From positions 30,219,851 through 30,283,850 of the forward strand of contig NC_079877.1 in the NCBI RefSeq assembly GCF_029227915.1: a stretch of DNA of 64,000 nucleotides, written 5' to 3'. Under the pieces are notes generated by a model, which ran no database searches, was not told where the DNA came from, and was given only the letters and a program-made list of their open reading frames with translations. The translations under genes and the position numbers were made by a program. Source of the stretch: Hydractinia symbiolongicarpus. Its lineage: Eukaryota > Cnidaria > Hydrozoa > Anthoathecata > Hydractiniidae. Below are positions 12,113-23,851 of this stretch, in pieces. Within the stretch, counting starts at the first letter, position 1; every line of letters starts with the position of its first letter.

Positions 12113-12194
12113 GGCAGGATGGCCAAGCGGTCTAAGGCTCTGGTTTTAGGCACCAGTCACTTCGGTGGCACGAATTCGAAACTCGCTCCTGTCA
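12113..12194 (+). tRNA. tRNA-Leu(TAG), position A
   Basis: GCCAAGCGG D arm and a weakened T arm (ACGAATTCGAAACTCGC). Confidence 0.6.
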
Positions 12195-12580
12195 ACTAAT
12201 CATACATGTCTGAAAAGTACGTCGGACAAACGTTTTTATTTCCGCTTAACTATTTTGCCTAGAAAAATGCGCGAACGTTCAAAAAGGATGTTTCACAATG
12301 TTTTGCTTGCATGTAGGACGGGATCGCTAAAACTGCTTGACTTTGCAGGTAATTCCGCCCACAATCAGGCAAAACTCTCTAAATTGATGAAAAGTCACGA
12401 GACGAATACACTTGCAATGGAATGTGCAAAGCTGGTTGGGTATCAACGTATTATTTTGCGTCACGTACTTATTTGAATTTTTCATATATTTCGGTCATTT
12501 TTACATGTCATCTAGTGCTTAAATACGCGTAAATACTATTTTCTCTGCACGCTCGTCGACATTATGTATTTGAATAACCG

Positions 12581-12662
12581 GGCAGGATGGCCGAGCGGTC
12601 TAAGGCGCTAGTTTAAGGCACCAGTCACTTCGGCAGCGCGAGTTCGAATCTCGCTCCTGTCA
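12581..12662 (+). tRNA. tRNA-Leu(AAG), position B
   Basis: CTAGT/ACCAG (A-C mismatch); GGCAGCGCG in the variable arm. Confidence 0.65.
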
Positions 12663-13173
12663 TCTTATATCGCATGACAGGAAATGTCCTCGGACAGAGC
12701 ATATTAGTTACGCTTAAAAACGTCGTCCCCAGACAGACGCAATTTTTAGAAAAAGTATAATTAACAAGTCGTTGTTGCATTGGGGAAAAATGTCACTTGT
12801 GCCACTTGATTTTGCGGAACATTTCGTTTATTTTTCGAAACAGAGATCTAAAGCGTTTAAACAACAGGAGAATTGGATTAACAGCTTGTTAAGAGCGATA
12901 GTCCGAATGAAACGGTCTTACAGTTATGTTCAACATTTTTCTTGATAATTGCATAATTTTTAACATTTAACCCACAAGAGTATAATTTTCGGCGTTTCAT
13001 TATTGTACCCACGCAATGTGAACTTGTCAAAGTTTACTTGTCAAGGGACAGACTTAGGACTTCGGATCTTAGGTTAATTGGTTGGAGCAAAAACCTTCCT
13101 GCTAATGTCAGAATAAGCCATTTTTGGTTTACTTGAACTTTTTTGGGACGGGGATTTTATTTCTTAAAAAGCA

Positions 13174-13255
13174 GGCAGGATGGCCAAGCGGTCTAAGGCT
13201 CTGGTTTTAGGCACCAGTCACTTCGGTGGCACGAATTCGAAACTCGCTCCTGTCA
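13174..13255 (+). tRNA. tRNA-Leu(TAG), position A
   Basis: Same D- and T-arm changes as the copy at 12113. Confidence 0.6.
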
Positions 13256-13640
13256 ACTAATCATACATGTCTGAAAAGTACGTCGGACAAACGTTTTTAT
13301 TTCCGCTTAACTATTTTGCCTAGAAAAATGCGCGAACGTTCAAAAAGGATGTTTCACAAGTTTTGCTTGCATGTAGGACGGGATCGCTAAAACTGCTTGA
13401 CTTTGCAGGTAATTCCGCCCACAATCAGGCAAAACTCTCTAAATTGATGAAAAGTCACGAGACGAATACACTTGCAATGGAATGTGCAAAGCTGGTTGGG
13501 TATCAACGTATTATTTTGCGTCACGTACTTATTTGAATTTTTCATATATTTCGGTCATTTTTACATGTCATCTAGTGCTTAAATACGCGTAAATACTATT
13601 TTCTCTGCACGCTCGTCGACATTATGTATTTGAATAACCG

Positions 13641-13722
13641 GGCAGGATGGCCGAGCGGTCTAAGGCGCTAGTTTAAGGCACCAGTCACTTCGGTAGCGCG
13701 AGTTCGAATCTCGCTCCTGTCA
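13641..13722 (+). tRNA. tRNA-Leu(AAG), position B
   Basis: CTAGT/ACCAG; GGTAGCGCG. Confidence 0.65.
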
Positions 13723-14234
13723 TCTTATATCGCATGACAGGAAATGTCCTCGGACAGAGCATATTAGTTACGCTTAAAAACGTCGTCCCCAGACAGACGC
13801 AATTTTTAGAAAAAGTATAATTAACAAGTCGTTGTTGCATTGGGGAAAAATGTCACTTGTGCCACTTGATTTTGCGGAACATTTCGTTTATTTTTCGAAA
13901 CAGAGATCTAAAGCGTTTAAACAACAGGAGAATTGGATTAACAGCTTGTTAAGAGCGATAGTCCGAATGAAACGGTCTTGCAGTCATGTTCAACATTTTT
14001 CTTGATAATTGCATAAGTTTTTAACATTTAACCCACAAGAGTATAATTTTTGGCGTTTCATTATTGTAGCCAACCAATGTGAACTTGTCAAAGTTTACTT
14101 GTCAAGGGACAGACTTAGGAATTCGGATCTTAGGTTAATTGGTTAGAGCAAAAACCTTCCTGCTAATGTCAGAATAAGCCATTTTTAATTTACTTGAACT
14201 TTTTTGGGACGGGGATTTCATATCTTAAAAAGAA

Positions 14235-14316
14235 GGCAGGATGGCCCAGCGGTCTATTGCGCTCGTTTTAGGCACCAGTCACTTCGGTGGCGCGAGTTCG
14301 AATCTCGCTCCTGTCA
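14235..14316 (+). tRNA. Hybrid tRNA-Leu(TAG) (A upstream flank, B downstream flank)
   Basis: GCCCAGCGGTCTATTGCG D arm and CTCGT anticodon stem. Next tRNA is 592 bp on. Confidence 0.6.
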
Positions 14317-14826
14317 TCTTATATCGCAAGTCCGGATATGTCCTCGGACAGAGGATATTGATTGCGCTTAAAAACTTCGTCCCCAGAAAGACGAAAATTT
14401 TAAAAAAGTATAATTAACAAGTCTTCGTCGCATTGGGGAACAATGGCACTTGGACCACTTGATTTTGCGGAACATTTCGTTTATTTTTCGAAACAGAGAT
14501 CTAAAGCGTTTAAACGACAGGAAATTTGGATTTACAGCTTGTTAAGAGCGATAGTCCGAATGAAACGGTCTTACAGTCATGTTCAACATTTTTCTTGATA
14601 ATTGCATAATTTTTAACATTTAACCCACAAGAGTATAATTTTCGGCGTTTCATTATTGTACCCACGCAATGTGAACTTGTCAAAGTTTACTTGTCAAGGG
14701 ACAGACTTAGGACTTCGGATCTTAGGTTAATTGGTTGGAGCAAAAACCTTCCTGCTAATGTCAGAATAAGCCATTTTTGGTTTACTTGAACTTTTTTGGG
14801 ACGGGGATTTTATTTCTTAAAAAGCA

Positions 14827-14908
14827 GGCAGGATGGCCAAGCGGTCTAAGGCTCTGGTTTTAGGCACCAGTCACTTCGGTGACACGAATTCGAAACTCGC
14901 TCCTGTCA
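14827..14908 (+). tRNA. tRNA-Leu(TAG), position A
   Basis: As 12113, with GGTGACACG before the T arm. Confidence 0.6.
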
Positions 14909-15293
14909 ACTAATCATACATGTCTGAAAAGTACGTCGGACAAACGTTTTTATTTCCGCTTAACTATTTTGCCTAGAAAAATGCGCGAACGTTCAAAAAG
15001 GATGTTTCACAAGTTTTGCTTGCATGTAGGACGGGATCGCTAAAACTGCTTGACTTTGCAGGTAATTCCGCCCACAATCAGGCAAAACTCTCTAAATTGA
15101 TGAAAAGTCACGAGACGAATACACTTGCAATGGAATGTGCAAAGCTGGTTGGGTATCAACGTATTATTTTGCGTCACGTACTTATTTGAATTTTTCATAC
15201 ATTTCGGTCATTTTTACATGTCATCTAGTGCTTAAATACGCGTAAATACTATTTTTCCCGCACGCTCGTCCACATTATGTATTTGCAAAACCG

Positions 15294-15375
15294 GGAAGGA
15301 TAGCCGAGCGGTCTAAGGCGCTGGTTTAAGGCACCAGTCACTTCGATGGCGCGAGTTCGAATCTCGCTCCTGTCA
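15294..15375 (+). tRNA. tRNA-Leu(AAG), position B
   Basis: Acceptor GGAAGGA (one mismatch), ATAGCCG, variable arm CACTTCGATG. Confidence 0.65.
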
Positions 15376-15885
15376 TCTTATATCGCATGTCCGGAAATGT
15401 CCTCGGACAGAGGATATTGATTGCGCTTAAAAACTTCGTCCTCAGAAAGACGCAAATTTTAAAAAAGTATAATTAACAAGTCTTCGTCGCATTGGGGAAA
15501 AATGGCACTTGTACCACTTGATTTTGCGGAACATTTCCTTTATTTTTCGAAACAGAGATCTAAAGCGTTTAAACGACAGGAGATTTGGATTTACAGCTTG
15601 TTAAGAGCGATAGTCCGAATGAAACGGTCTTACAGTCATGTTCAACATTTTTCTTGATAATTTCATAATTTTTAACATTTAACCCACAAGAGTATAATTT
15701 TCGGCGTTTCATTATTGTACCCACGCAAGGTGAACTTGTCAAAGTTTACTTGTCAAGGGACAGACTTAGGACTTCGGATCTTAGGTTAATTGGTTGGAGC
15801 AAAAACCTTCCTGCTAATGTCAGAATAAGCCATTTTTGGTTTACTTCAACTTTTTTGGGACGGGGATTTTATTTATTAAAAAGCA

Positions 15886-15967
15886 GGCAGGATGGCCGAG
15901 CGGTCTAAGGCTCTCGTTTTAGGCACCAGTCACTTCGGTGGCACAAATTCGAATCTCGCTCCTGTCA
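15886..15967 (+). tRNA. tRNA-Leu(TAG), position A
   Basis: CTCGT anticodon stem; GGCACAAATTCGAATC weakens the T stem. Confidence 0.6.
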
Positions 15968-16352
15968 ACTAATCATACATGTCTGAAAAGTACGTCGGAC
16001 AAACGTTTTTATTTCCGATTAACTATTTTGCCTAGAAAAATGCGCGAACGTTCAAAAAGGATGTTTCACAAGTTTTGCTTGCATGTAGGACGGGATCGCT
16101 AAAACTGCTTGACTTTGCAGGTAATTCCGCCCACAATCAGGCAAAACTCTCTAAATTGATGAAAAGTCACGGGACAAATACACTTGCAATGGAATGTGCA
16201 AAGCTGGTTGGGTATCAACGTGTTATTTTGCGTCACTTACTTATTTGAATTTTTCATACATTTCGGTCATTTTTACATGTCATCTAGTGCTTAAATACGC
16301 GTAAATACTATTTTTTCCGCACGCTCGTCCACATTATGTATTTGCAAAACCG

Positions 16353-16434
16353 GGCAGAATAGCCAAGCGGTCTAAGGCGCTGGTTTAAGGCACCAGTCAC
16401 TTCGGTGGCGCGAGTTCGAATCTCGCTCCTCTCA
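16353..16434 (+). tRNA. tRNA-Leu(AAG), position B
   Basis: GGCAGAA acceptor, ATAGCCAAGCGG D arm, 3' end TCCTCTCA. Confidence 0.55.
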
Positions 16435-16944
16435 TCTTATATCGCATGTCCGGAAATGTCCTCGGACAGAGGATATTGATTGCGCTTAAAAACTTCGTCC
16501 TCAGAAAGACGCAAATTTTAAAAAGGTATAATTAACAAGTCTTCGTCGCATTGGGGAAAAATGGCACTTGTACCACTTGATTTTGCGGAACATTTCCTTT
16601 ATTTTTCGAAACAGAGATCTAAAGCGTTTAAACGACAGGAGATTTGGATTTACAGCTTGTTAAGAGCGATAGTCCGAATGAAACGGTCTTACAGTCATGT
16701 TCAACATTTTTCTTGATAATTGCATAATTTTTAACATTTAACCCACAAGAGTATAATTTTCGGCGTTTCATTGTTGTACCCACGCAATGTGAACTTGTCA
16801 AAGCTTACTTGTCAAGGGACAGACTTAGGACTTCGGATCTTAAGTTAATTGGTTAGAGCAAAAACCTTCCTGCTAATGTCAGAATAAGCCATTTTTGGTT
16901 TACTTGAACTTTTTTGGGACGGGGATTTTATATCTTAAAAATGA

Positions 16945-17026
16945 GGCAGGATGGCCGAGCGGTCTAAGGCGCTGGTTTAAGGCACCTGTCACTTCGGTGG
17001 CGCGAGTTCGAATCTCGCTCCTGTCA
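16945..17026 (+). tRNA. tRNA-Leu(AAG), position A
   Basis: CTGGT/ACCTG (one mismatch), otherwise consensus. Confidence 0.8.
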
Positions 17027-17064
17027 ACTAATCATACATGTCTGAAAAGTACGTCGGACAAACG

Positions 17065-17069
17065 TTTTT
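17065..17069 (+). terminator. First T-run after a position-A tRNA (representative)
   Basis: T5 within ACGTTTTTATTT, 39 nt beyond the tRNA 3' end. It is the first run of four or more T after the gene and recurs at this distance after nearly all A tRNAs, so primary transcripts would have a ~40 nt trailer. Confidence 0.55.
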
Positions 17070-17411
17070 ATTTCCGCTTAACTATTTTGCCTAGAAAAAT
17101 GCGCGAACGTTTAAAAAGGATGTTTCACATGTTTCGCTTGCATGCAGGACGGGATCGCTAAAACTGCTTGACTGTGCAAGAAATTCCGCCCACAATCAGG
17201 AAAAACTCTCTAAATTGATGAAAAGTCACGGGACGAATACACTTGCAATGGAATGTGCAGAGCTGGTTGGGTCTCAACGTATTATTTTGCGTCACTTACT
17301 TATTTGAATTTTTCATACATTTCGGTCATTTTTACATGTCATCTAGTGCTTAAATACGCGTAAATACTATTTTCTCTGCACGCTCGTCGACATTATGTGT
17401 TTGAAAAACCG

Positions 17412-17493
17412 GGCAGGATGGCCGAGCGGTCTAAGGCGCTGGTTTAAGGCACCAGTCACTTCGGTGGCACGAGTTCGAATCTCGCTCCTGTCA
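17412..17493 (+). tRNA. tRNA-Leu(AAG), position B
   Basis: GGCACGAG before the T loop; otherwise consensus. Confidence 0.8.
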
Positions 17494-17574
17494 TGTTATA
17501 TCGCATGACCGGAAATGTCCTCGGACGGAGAATATTGATTACGCTTAAAAACTTCGTCCCCAGAAAGATGCAAA

Positions 17575-17578
17575 TTTT
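17575..17578 (+). terminator. First T-run after a position-B tRNA (representative)
   Basis: T4 within CAAATTTTAG, 82 nt beyond the tRNA. A T4 is a weak Pol III stop, and no closer run exists in most units. Confidence 0.4.
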
Positions 17579-18004
17579 AGAAAAAGTATAATTAACAAGT
17601 CTTTGTCGCATTGGAGAAAAGTGTCACTTGTACCACTTGATTTTGCGGAAAATTTCGTTTATTTTTTGAAACAGAGATCTAAAGCGTTTAAACGACAGGA
17701 GATTTCGATTTACAGCTTGTTAAGAGCAAAAGTCCGAATGAAACGTTCTTACAGTTATTTTCAACATTTTCCTTGATAATTGCATAATTTTTAACATTTA
17801 ACCCACAAGAGTATAATTTTCGGCGTTTCATTGTTGTACCCACGCAATGTGAACTTGTCAAAGCTTACTTGTCAAGGGACAGACTTAGGACTTCGGATCT
17901 TAAGTTAATTGGTTAGAGCAAAAACCTTCCTGCTAATGTCAGAATAAGCCATTTTTGGTTTACTTGAACTTTTTTGGGACGGGGATTTTATATCTTAAAA
18001 ATGA

Positions 18005-18086
18005 GGCAGGATGGCCGAGCGGTCTAAGGCGCTGGTTTAAGGCACCTGTCACTTCGGTGGCGCGAGTTCGAATCTCGCTCCTGTCA
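18005..18086 (+). tRNA. tRNA-Leu(AAG), position A
   Basis: Identical by eye to the copy at 16945. Confidence 0.8.
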
Positions 18087-18471
18087 ACTAATCATACATG
18101 TCTGAAAAGTACGTCGGACAAACGTTTTTATTTCCGCTTAACTATTTTGCCTAGAAAAATGCGCGAACGTTTAAAAAGGATGTTTCACATGTTTCGCTTG
18201 CATGCAGGACGGGATCGCTAAAACTGCTTGACTGTGCAAGAAATTCCGCCCACAATCAGGAAAAACTCTCTAAATTGATGAAAAGTCACGGGACGAATAC
18301 ACTTGCAATGGAATGTGCAGAGCTGGTTGGGTCTCAACGTATTATTTTGCGTCACTTACTTATTTGAATTTTTCATACATTTCGGTCATTTTTACATGTC
18401 ATCTAGTGCTTAAATACGCGTAAATACTATTTTCTCTGCACGCTCGTCGACATTATGTGTTTGAAAAACCG

Positions 18472-18553
18472 GGCAGGATGGCCGAGCGGTCTAAGGCGCT
18501 GGTTTAAGGCACCAGTCACTTCGGTGGCACGAGTTCGAATCTCGCTCCTGTCA
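18472..18553 (+). tRNA. tRNA-Leu(AAG), position B
   Basis: Identical by eye to the copy at 17412. Confidence 0.8.
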
Positions 18554-19064
18554 TGTTATATCGCATGACCGGAAATGTCCTCGGACGGAGAATATTGATT
18601 ACGCTTAAAAACTTCGTCCCCAGAAAGATGCAAATTTTAGAAAAAGTATAATTAACAAGTCTTTGTCGCATTGGAGAAAAGTGTCACTTGTACCACTTGA
18701 TTTTGCGGAAAATTTCGTTTATTTTTTGAAACAGAGATCTAAAGCGTTTAAACGACAGGAGATTTCGATTTACAGCTTGTTAAGAGCAAAAGTCCGAATG
18801 AAACGTTCTTACAGTTATTTTCAACATTTTCCTTGATAATTGCATAATTTTTAACATTTAACCCACAAGAGTATAATTTTCGGCGTTTCATTGTTGTACC
18901 CACGCAATGTGAACTTGTCAAAGCTTACTTGTCAAGGGACAGACTTAGGACTTCGGATCTTAAGTTAATTGGTTAGAGCAAAAACCTTCCTGCTAATGTC
19001 AGAATAAGCCATTTTTGGTTTACTTGAACTTTTTTGGGACGGGGATTTTATATCTTAAAAATGA

Positions 19065-19146
19065 GGCAGGATGGCCGAGCGGTCTAAGGCGCTGGTTTAA
19101 GGCACCTGTCACTTCGGTGGCGCGAGTTCGAATCTCGCTCCTGTCA
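19065..19146 (+). tRNA. tRNA-Leu(AAG), position A
   Basis: As 16945. Confidence 0.8.
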
Positions 19147-19531
19147 ACTAATCATACATGTCTGAAAAGTACGTCGGACAAACGTTTTTATTTCCGCTTA
19201 ACTATTTTGCCTAGAAAAATGCGCGAACGTTTAAAAAGGATGTTTCACATGTTTCGCTTGCATGCAGGACGGGATCGCTAAAACTGCTTGACTGTGCAAG
19301 AAATTCCGCCCACAATCAGGAAAAACTCTCTAAATTGATGAAAAGTCACGGGACGAATACACTTGCAATGGAATGTGCAGAGCTGGTTGGGTCTCAACGT
19401 ATTATTTTGCGTCACTTACTTATTTGAATTTTTCATACATTTCGGTCATATTTACATGTCATCTAGTGCTTAAATACGCGTAAATACTATTTTCTCTGCA
19501 CGCTCGTCGACATTATGTGTTTGAAAAACCG

Positions 19532-19613
19532 GGCAGGATGGCCGAGCGGTCTAAGGCGCTGGTTTAAGGCACCAGTCACTTCGGTGGCACGAGTTCGAAT
19601 CTCGCTCCTGTCA
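19532..19613 (+). tRNA. tRNA-Leu(AAG), position B
   Basis: As 17412. Confidence 0.8.
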
Positions 19614-20124
19614 TCTTATATCGCATGACCGGAAATGTCCTCGGACGGAGAATATTGATTACGCTTAAAAACTTCGTCCCCAGAAAGATGCAAATTTTAG
19701 AAAAAGTATAATTAACAAGTCTTTGTCGCATTGGAGAAAAGTGTCACTTGTACCACTTGATTTTGCGGAAAATTTCGTTTATTTTTTGAAACAGAGATCT
19801 AAAGCGTTTAAACGACAGGAGATTTCGATTTACAGCTTGTTAAGAGCAAAAGTCCGAATGAAACGTTCTTACAGTTATGTTCAACATTTTCCTTGATAAT
19901 TGCATAATTTTTAACATTTAACCCACAAGAGTATAATTTTCGGCGTTTCATTATTGTACCCACGCAATGTGAACTTGTCAAAGCTTACTTGTCAAGGGAC
20001 AGACTTAGGACTTCGGATCTTAAGTTAATTGGTTAGAGCAAAAACCTTCCTGCTAATGTCAGAATAAGCCATTTTTGGTTTACTTGAACTTTTTTGGGAC
20101 GGGGATTTTATATCTTAAAAATGA

Positions 20125-20206
20125 GGCAGGATGGGCGAGCGGTCTAAGGCGCTGGTTTAAGGCACCTGTCACTTCGGTGGCGCGAGTTCGAATCTCGCTC
20201 CTGTCA
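20125..20206 (+). tRNA. tRNA-Leu(AAG), position A
   Basis: TGGGCGAGC alters the A box and one D-stem pair; ACCTG mismatch. Confidence 0.65.
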
Positions 20207-20591
20207 ACTAATCATACATGTCTGAAAAGTACGTCGGACAAACGTTTTTATTTCCGCTTAACTATTTTGCCTAGAAAAATGCGTGAACGTTTAAAAAGGA
20301 TGTTTCACATGTTTCGCTTGCATGCAGGACGGGATCGCTAAAACTGCTTGACTGTGCAAGAAATTCCGCCCACAATCAGGAAAAACTCTCTAAATTCATG
20401 AAAAGTCACAGGACGAATACACTTGCAATGGAATGTGCAGAGCTGGTTGGGTATCAACGTATTATTTTGCGTCACTTACTTATTTGAATTTTTCATACAT
20501 TTCGGTCATTTTTACATGTCATCTAATGCTTAAATACGCGTAAATACTATTTTTTCTGCACGCTCGTCCACATTATGTATTTGAAAAACCG

Positions 20592-20673
20592 GGCAGGATG
20601 GCCGAGCGGTCTAAGGCGCTGGTTTAAGGCACCAGTCACTTCAAGGGCGCGAGTTCCAATCTCGCTCCTGTCA
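20592..20673 (+). pseudogene. Damaged tRNA-Leu(AAG), position B
   Basis: CACTTCAAGG and TTCCAAT. Confidence 0.7.
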
Positions 20674-21183
20674 TCTTATATCGCATGTCCGGAAATGTCC
20701 TCGGACAGAGGATACTGATTGCGCTTAAAAACTTCGTCCCCAGAAAGACGCAAGTTTTAAAAAAGTATAATTAACAAGTCTTCGTCGGATTGGGGAAAAA
20801 TGGCACTTGTACCACTTGATTTTGCGGAGCATTTCGTTTATTTTACGAAACAGAGATCTAGAGCGTTTAAACGACAGGAGATTTGGATTTACAGCTTGTT
20901 AAGAGCGATTGTCCGATTGAAACGATCTTACAGTCATGTTCAACATTTTTCTTGATAATTGCATAATTTTTAACATTTTACTCACAAGAGTATAATTTTC
21001 GGCGTTTCATTATTGTACCCACGCAATGTGAACTTGTCAAAGTTTACTTGTCAAGGGACAGACTTAGGACTTCGGATCTTAGGTTAATTGGTTGGAGCAA
21101 AAACCTTCCTGCTAATGTCAGAATAAGCCATTTTTGGTTTACTTGAACTTTTTTGGGACGGGGATTTTATATCTTAAAAATGA

Positions 21184-21265
21184 GGCAGGATGGCCGAGCG
21201 GTCTAACGCGCTGGTTTAAGGCACCAGTCACTTCGGTGGCGCGAGTTCGAATCTCGCTCCTGTCA
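21184..21265 (+). tRNA. tRNA-Leu(AAG), position A
   Basis: CTAACGCG D-stem mismatch. Confidence 0.75.
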
Positions 21266-21650
21266 ACTAATCATACATGTCTGAAAAGTACGTCGGACAA
21301 ACGTTTTTATTTCCGCTTAACAATTTTGCCTAGAAAAATGCGCGAACGTTTAAAAAGGATGTTTCACATGTTTCGCTTGCATGCAGGACGGGATCGCTAA
21401 AACTGCTTGACTGTGGAGGAAATTCCGCCCACAATCAGGAAAAACTCTCTAAATTGATGAAAAGTCACGGGACGAATACACTTGCAATGGAATGTGCAGA
21501 GCTGGTTGGGTCTCAACGTATTATTTTGCGTCACTTACTTATTTGAATTTTTCATACATTTCGGTCATTTTTACGTGTCATCTAGTGCTTAAATACGCGT
21601 AAATACTATTTTCTCTGCACGCTCGTCGACATTATGTGTTTGAAAAACCG

Positions 21651-21732
21651 GGCAGGATGGCCGAGCGGTCTAAGGCGCTGGTTTAAGGCACCAGTCACTT
21701 CGGTGGCACGAGTTCGAATCTCGCTCCTGTCA
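21651..21732 (+). tRNA. tRNA-Leu(AAG), position B
   Basis: GGCACGAG variant. Confidence 0.8.
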
Positions 21733-22243
21733 TCTTATATCGCATGACCGGAAATGTCCTCGGACGGAGAATATTGATTACGCTTAAAAACTTCGTCCCC
21801 AGAAAGATGCAAATTTTAGAAAAAGTATAATTAACAAGTCTTTGTCGCATTGGAGAAAAGTGTCACTTGTACCACTTGATTTTGCGGAAAATTTCGTTTA
21901 TTTTTTGAAACAGAGATCTAAAGCGTTTAAACGACAGGAGATTTCTATTTACAGCTTGTTAAGAGCAAAAGTCCGAATGTAACGTTCTTACAGTTATGTT
22001 CAACATTTTCCTTGATAATTGCATAATTTTTAACATTTAACCCACAAGAGTATAATTTTCGGCGTTTCATTATTGTACCCACGCAATGTGAACTTGTCAA
22101 AGCTTACTTGTCAAGGGACAGACTTAGGACTTCGGATCTTAAGTTAATTGGTTAGAGCAAAAACCTTCCTGCTAATGTCAGAATAAGCCATTTTTGGTTT
22201 ACTTGAACTTTTTTGGGACGGGGATTTTATATCTTAAAAATGA

Positions 22244-22325
22244 GGCAGGATGGGCGAGCGGTCTAAGGCGCTGGTTTAAGGCACCTGTCACTTCGGTGGC
22301 GCGAGTTCGAATCTCGCTCCTGTCA
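22244..22325 (+). tRNA. tRNA-Leu(AAG), position A
   Basis: TGGGCGAGC and ACCTG, as at 20125. Confidence 0.65.
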
Positions 22326-22710
22326 ACTAATCATACATGTCTGAAAAGTACGTCGGACAAACGTTTTTATTTCCGCTTAACTATTTTGCCTAGAAAAATG
22401 CGCGAACGTTTAAAAAGGATGTTTCACATGTTTCGCTTGCATGCAGGACGGGATCGCTAAAACTGCTTGACTGTGCAAGAAATTCCGCCCACAATCAGGA
22501 AAAACTCTCTAAATTCATAAAAAGTCACGGGACGAATACACTTGCAATGGAATGTGCAGAGCTGGTTGGGTATCAACGTATTATTTTGCGTCACTTACTT
22601 ATTTGAATTTTTCATACATTTCGGTCATTTTTACATGTCATCTAATGCTTAAATACGCGTAAATACTATTTTTTCTGCACGCTCGTCCACATTATGTATT
22701 TGAAAAACCG

Positions 22711-22792
22711 GGCAGGATGGCCGAGCGGTCTAAGGCGCTGGTTTAAGGCACCAGTCACTTCAAGGGCGCGAGTTCCAATCTCGCTCCTGTCA
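22711..22792 (+). pseudogene. Damaged tRNA-Leu(AAG), position B
   Basis: CACTTCAAGG and TTCCAAT. Confidence 0.7.
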
Positions 22793-23302
22793 TCTTATAT
22801 CGCATGTCCGGAAATGTCCTCGGACAGAGGATATTGATTGCGCTTAAAAACTTCGTCCCCAGAAAGACGCAAGTTTTAAAAAAGTATAATTAACAAGTCT
22901 TCGTCGGATTGGGGAAAAATGGCACTTGTACCACTTGATTTTGCGGAGCATTTCGTTTATTTTACGAAACAGAGATCTAGAGCGTTTAAACGACAGGAGA
23001 TTTGGATTTACAGCTTGTTAAGAGCGATTGTCCGAATGAAACGATCTTACAGTCATGTTCAACATTTTTCTTGATAATTGCATAATTTTTAACATTTTAC
23101 TCACAAGAGTATAATTTTCGGCGTTTCATTATTGTACCCACGCAATGTGAACTTGTCAAAGTTTACTTGTCAAGGGACAGACTTAGGACTTCGGATCTTA
23201 GGTTAATTGGTTGGAGCAAAAACCTTCCTGCTAATGTCAGAATAAGCCATTTTTGGTTTACTTGAACTTTTTTGGGACGGGGATTTTATATCTTAAAAAT
23301 GA

Positions 23303-23384
23303 GGCAGGATGGCCGAGCGGTCTAACGCGCTGGTTTAAGGCACCAGTCACTTCGGTGGCGCGAGTTCGAATCTCGCTCCTGTCA
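23303..23384 (+). tRNA. tRNA-Leu(AAG), position A
   Basis: CTAACGCG D-stem mismatch. Confidence 0.75.
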
Positions 23385-23769
23385 ACTAATCATACATGTC
23401 TGAAAAGTACGTCGGACAAACGTTTTTATTTCCGCTTAACTATTTTGCCTAGAAAAATGCGCGAACGTTTAAAAAGGATGTTTCACATGTTTCGCTTGCA
23501 TGCAGGACGGGATCGCTAAAACTGCTTGACTGTGGAGGAAATTCCGCCCACAATCAGGAAAAACTCTCTAAATTCATGAAAAGTCACGGGACGAATACAC
23601 TTGCAATGGAATGTGCAGAGCTGGTTGGGTATCAACGTATTATTTTGCGTCACTTACTTATTTGAATTTTTCATACATTTCGGTCATTTTTACATGTCAT
23701 CTAGTGCTTAAATACGCGTAAATACTATTTTCTCTGCACGCTCGTCGACATTATGTGTTTGAAAAACCG

Positions 23770-23851
23770 GGCAGGATGGCCGAGCGGTCTAAGGCGCTGG
23801 TTTAAGACACCAGTCACTTCGGTGGCGCGAGTTCGAATCTCGCTCCTGTCA
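23770..23851 (+). tRNA. tRNA-Leu(AAG), position B
   Basis: Anticodon loop TTAAGAC; otherwise consensus. Confidence 0.8.

Larger units (their letters stand above)
10460..16944 (+). repeat. Array block with TAG at position A and AAG at position B
   Basis: Position-A tRNAs at 10460, 12113, 13174, 14827 and 15886 have anticodon TAG. Position-B tRNAs are AAG. Single-tRNA hybrid units at 11521 and 14235 are 592 bp long. The series 10927, 11521, 12113 recurs at 13641, 14235, 14827 with a constant offset of 2,714 bp, a further higher-order repeat. Position-A upstream flanks read AAAAAGCAGG or AAAAAGAAGG instead of AAAAATGAGG, so flank and anticodon travel together. Confidence 0.85.
16945..18004 (+). 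repeat. Reference array unit (1,060 bp)
   Basis: Layout of one well preserved unit: A tRNA 16945-17026, spacer 17027-17411, B tRNA 17412-17493, spacer 17494-18004. The first spacer has a T5 run 39 nt after the A tRNA. The second spacer has a T4 run 82 nt after the B tRNA, a small palindrome (GTCCTCGGAC) just after B, two ACTTGTCAA words, and the tRNA-D-arm-like stretch near its end. The units starting at 16945, 18005 and 19065 are almost identical, so this is the most recently homogenised stretch. Confidence 0.9.
16945..20124 (+). repeat. Three near-identical 1,060 bp units
   Basis: Units start at 16945, 18005 and 19065 and differ at only a handful of sites by eye (for example the 3' flank of the B tRNA reads TCATGTTATA in the first two and TCATCTTATA in the third). 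Both tRNAs are AAG. The B copies share the variant GGCACGAG before the T arm. Confidence 0.9.
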
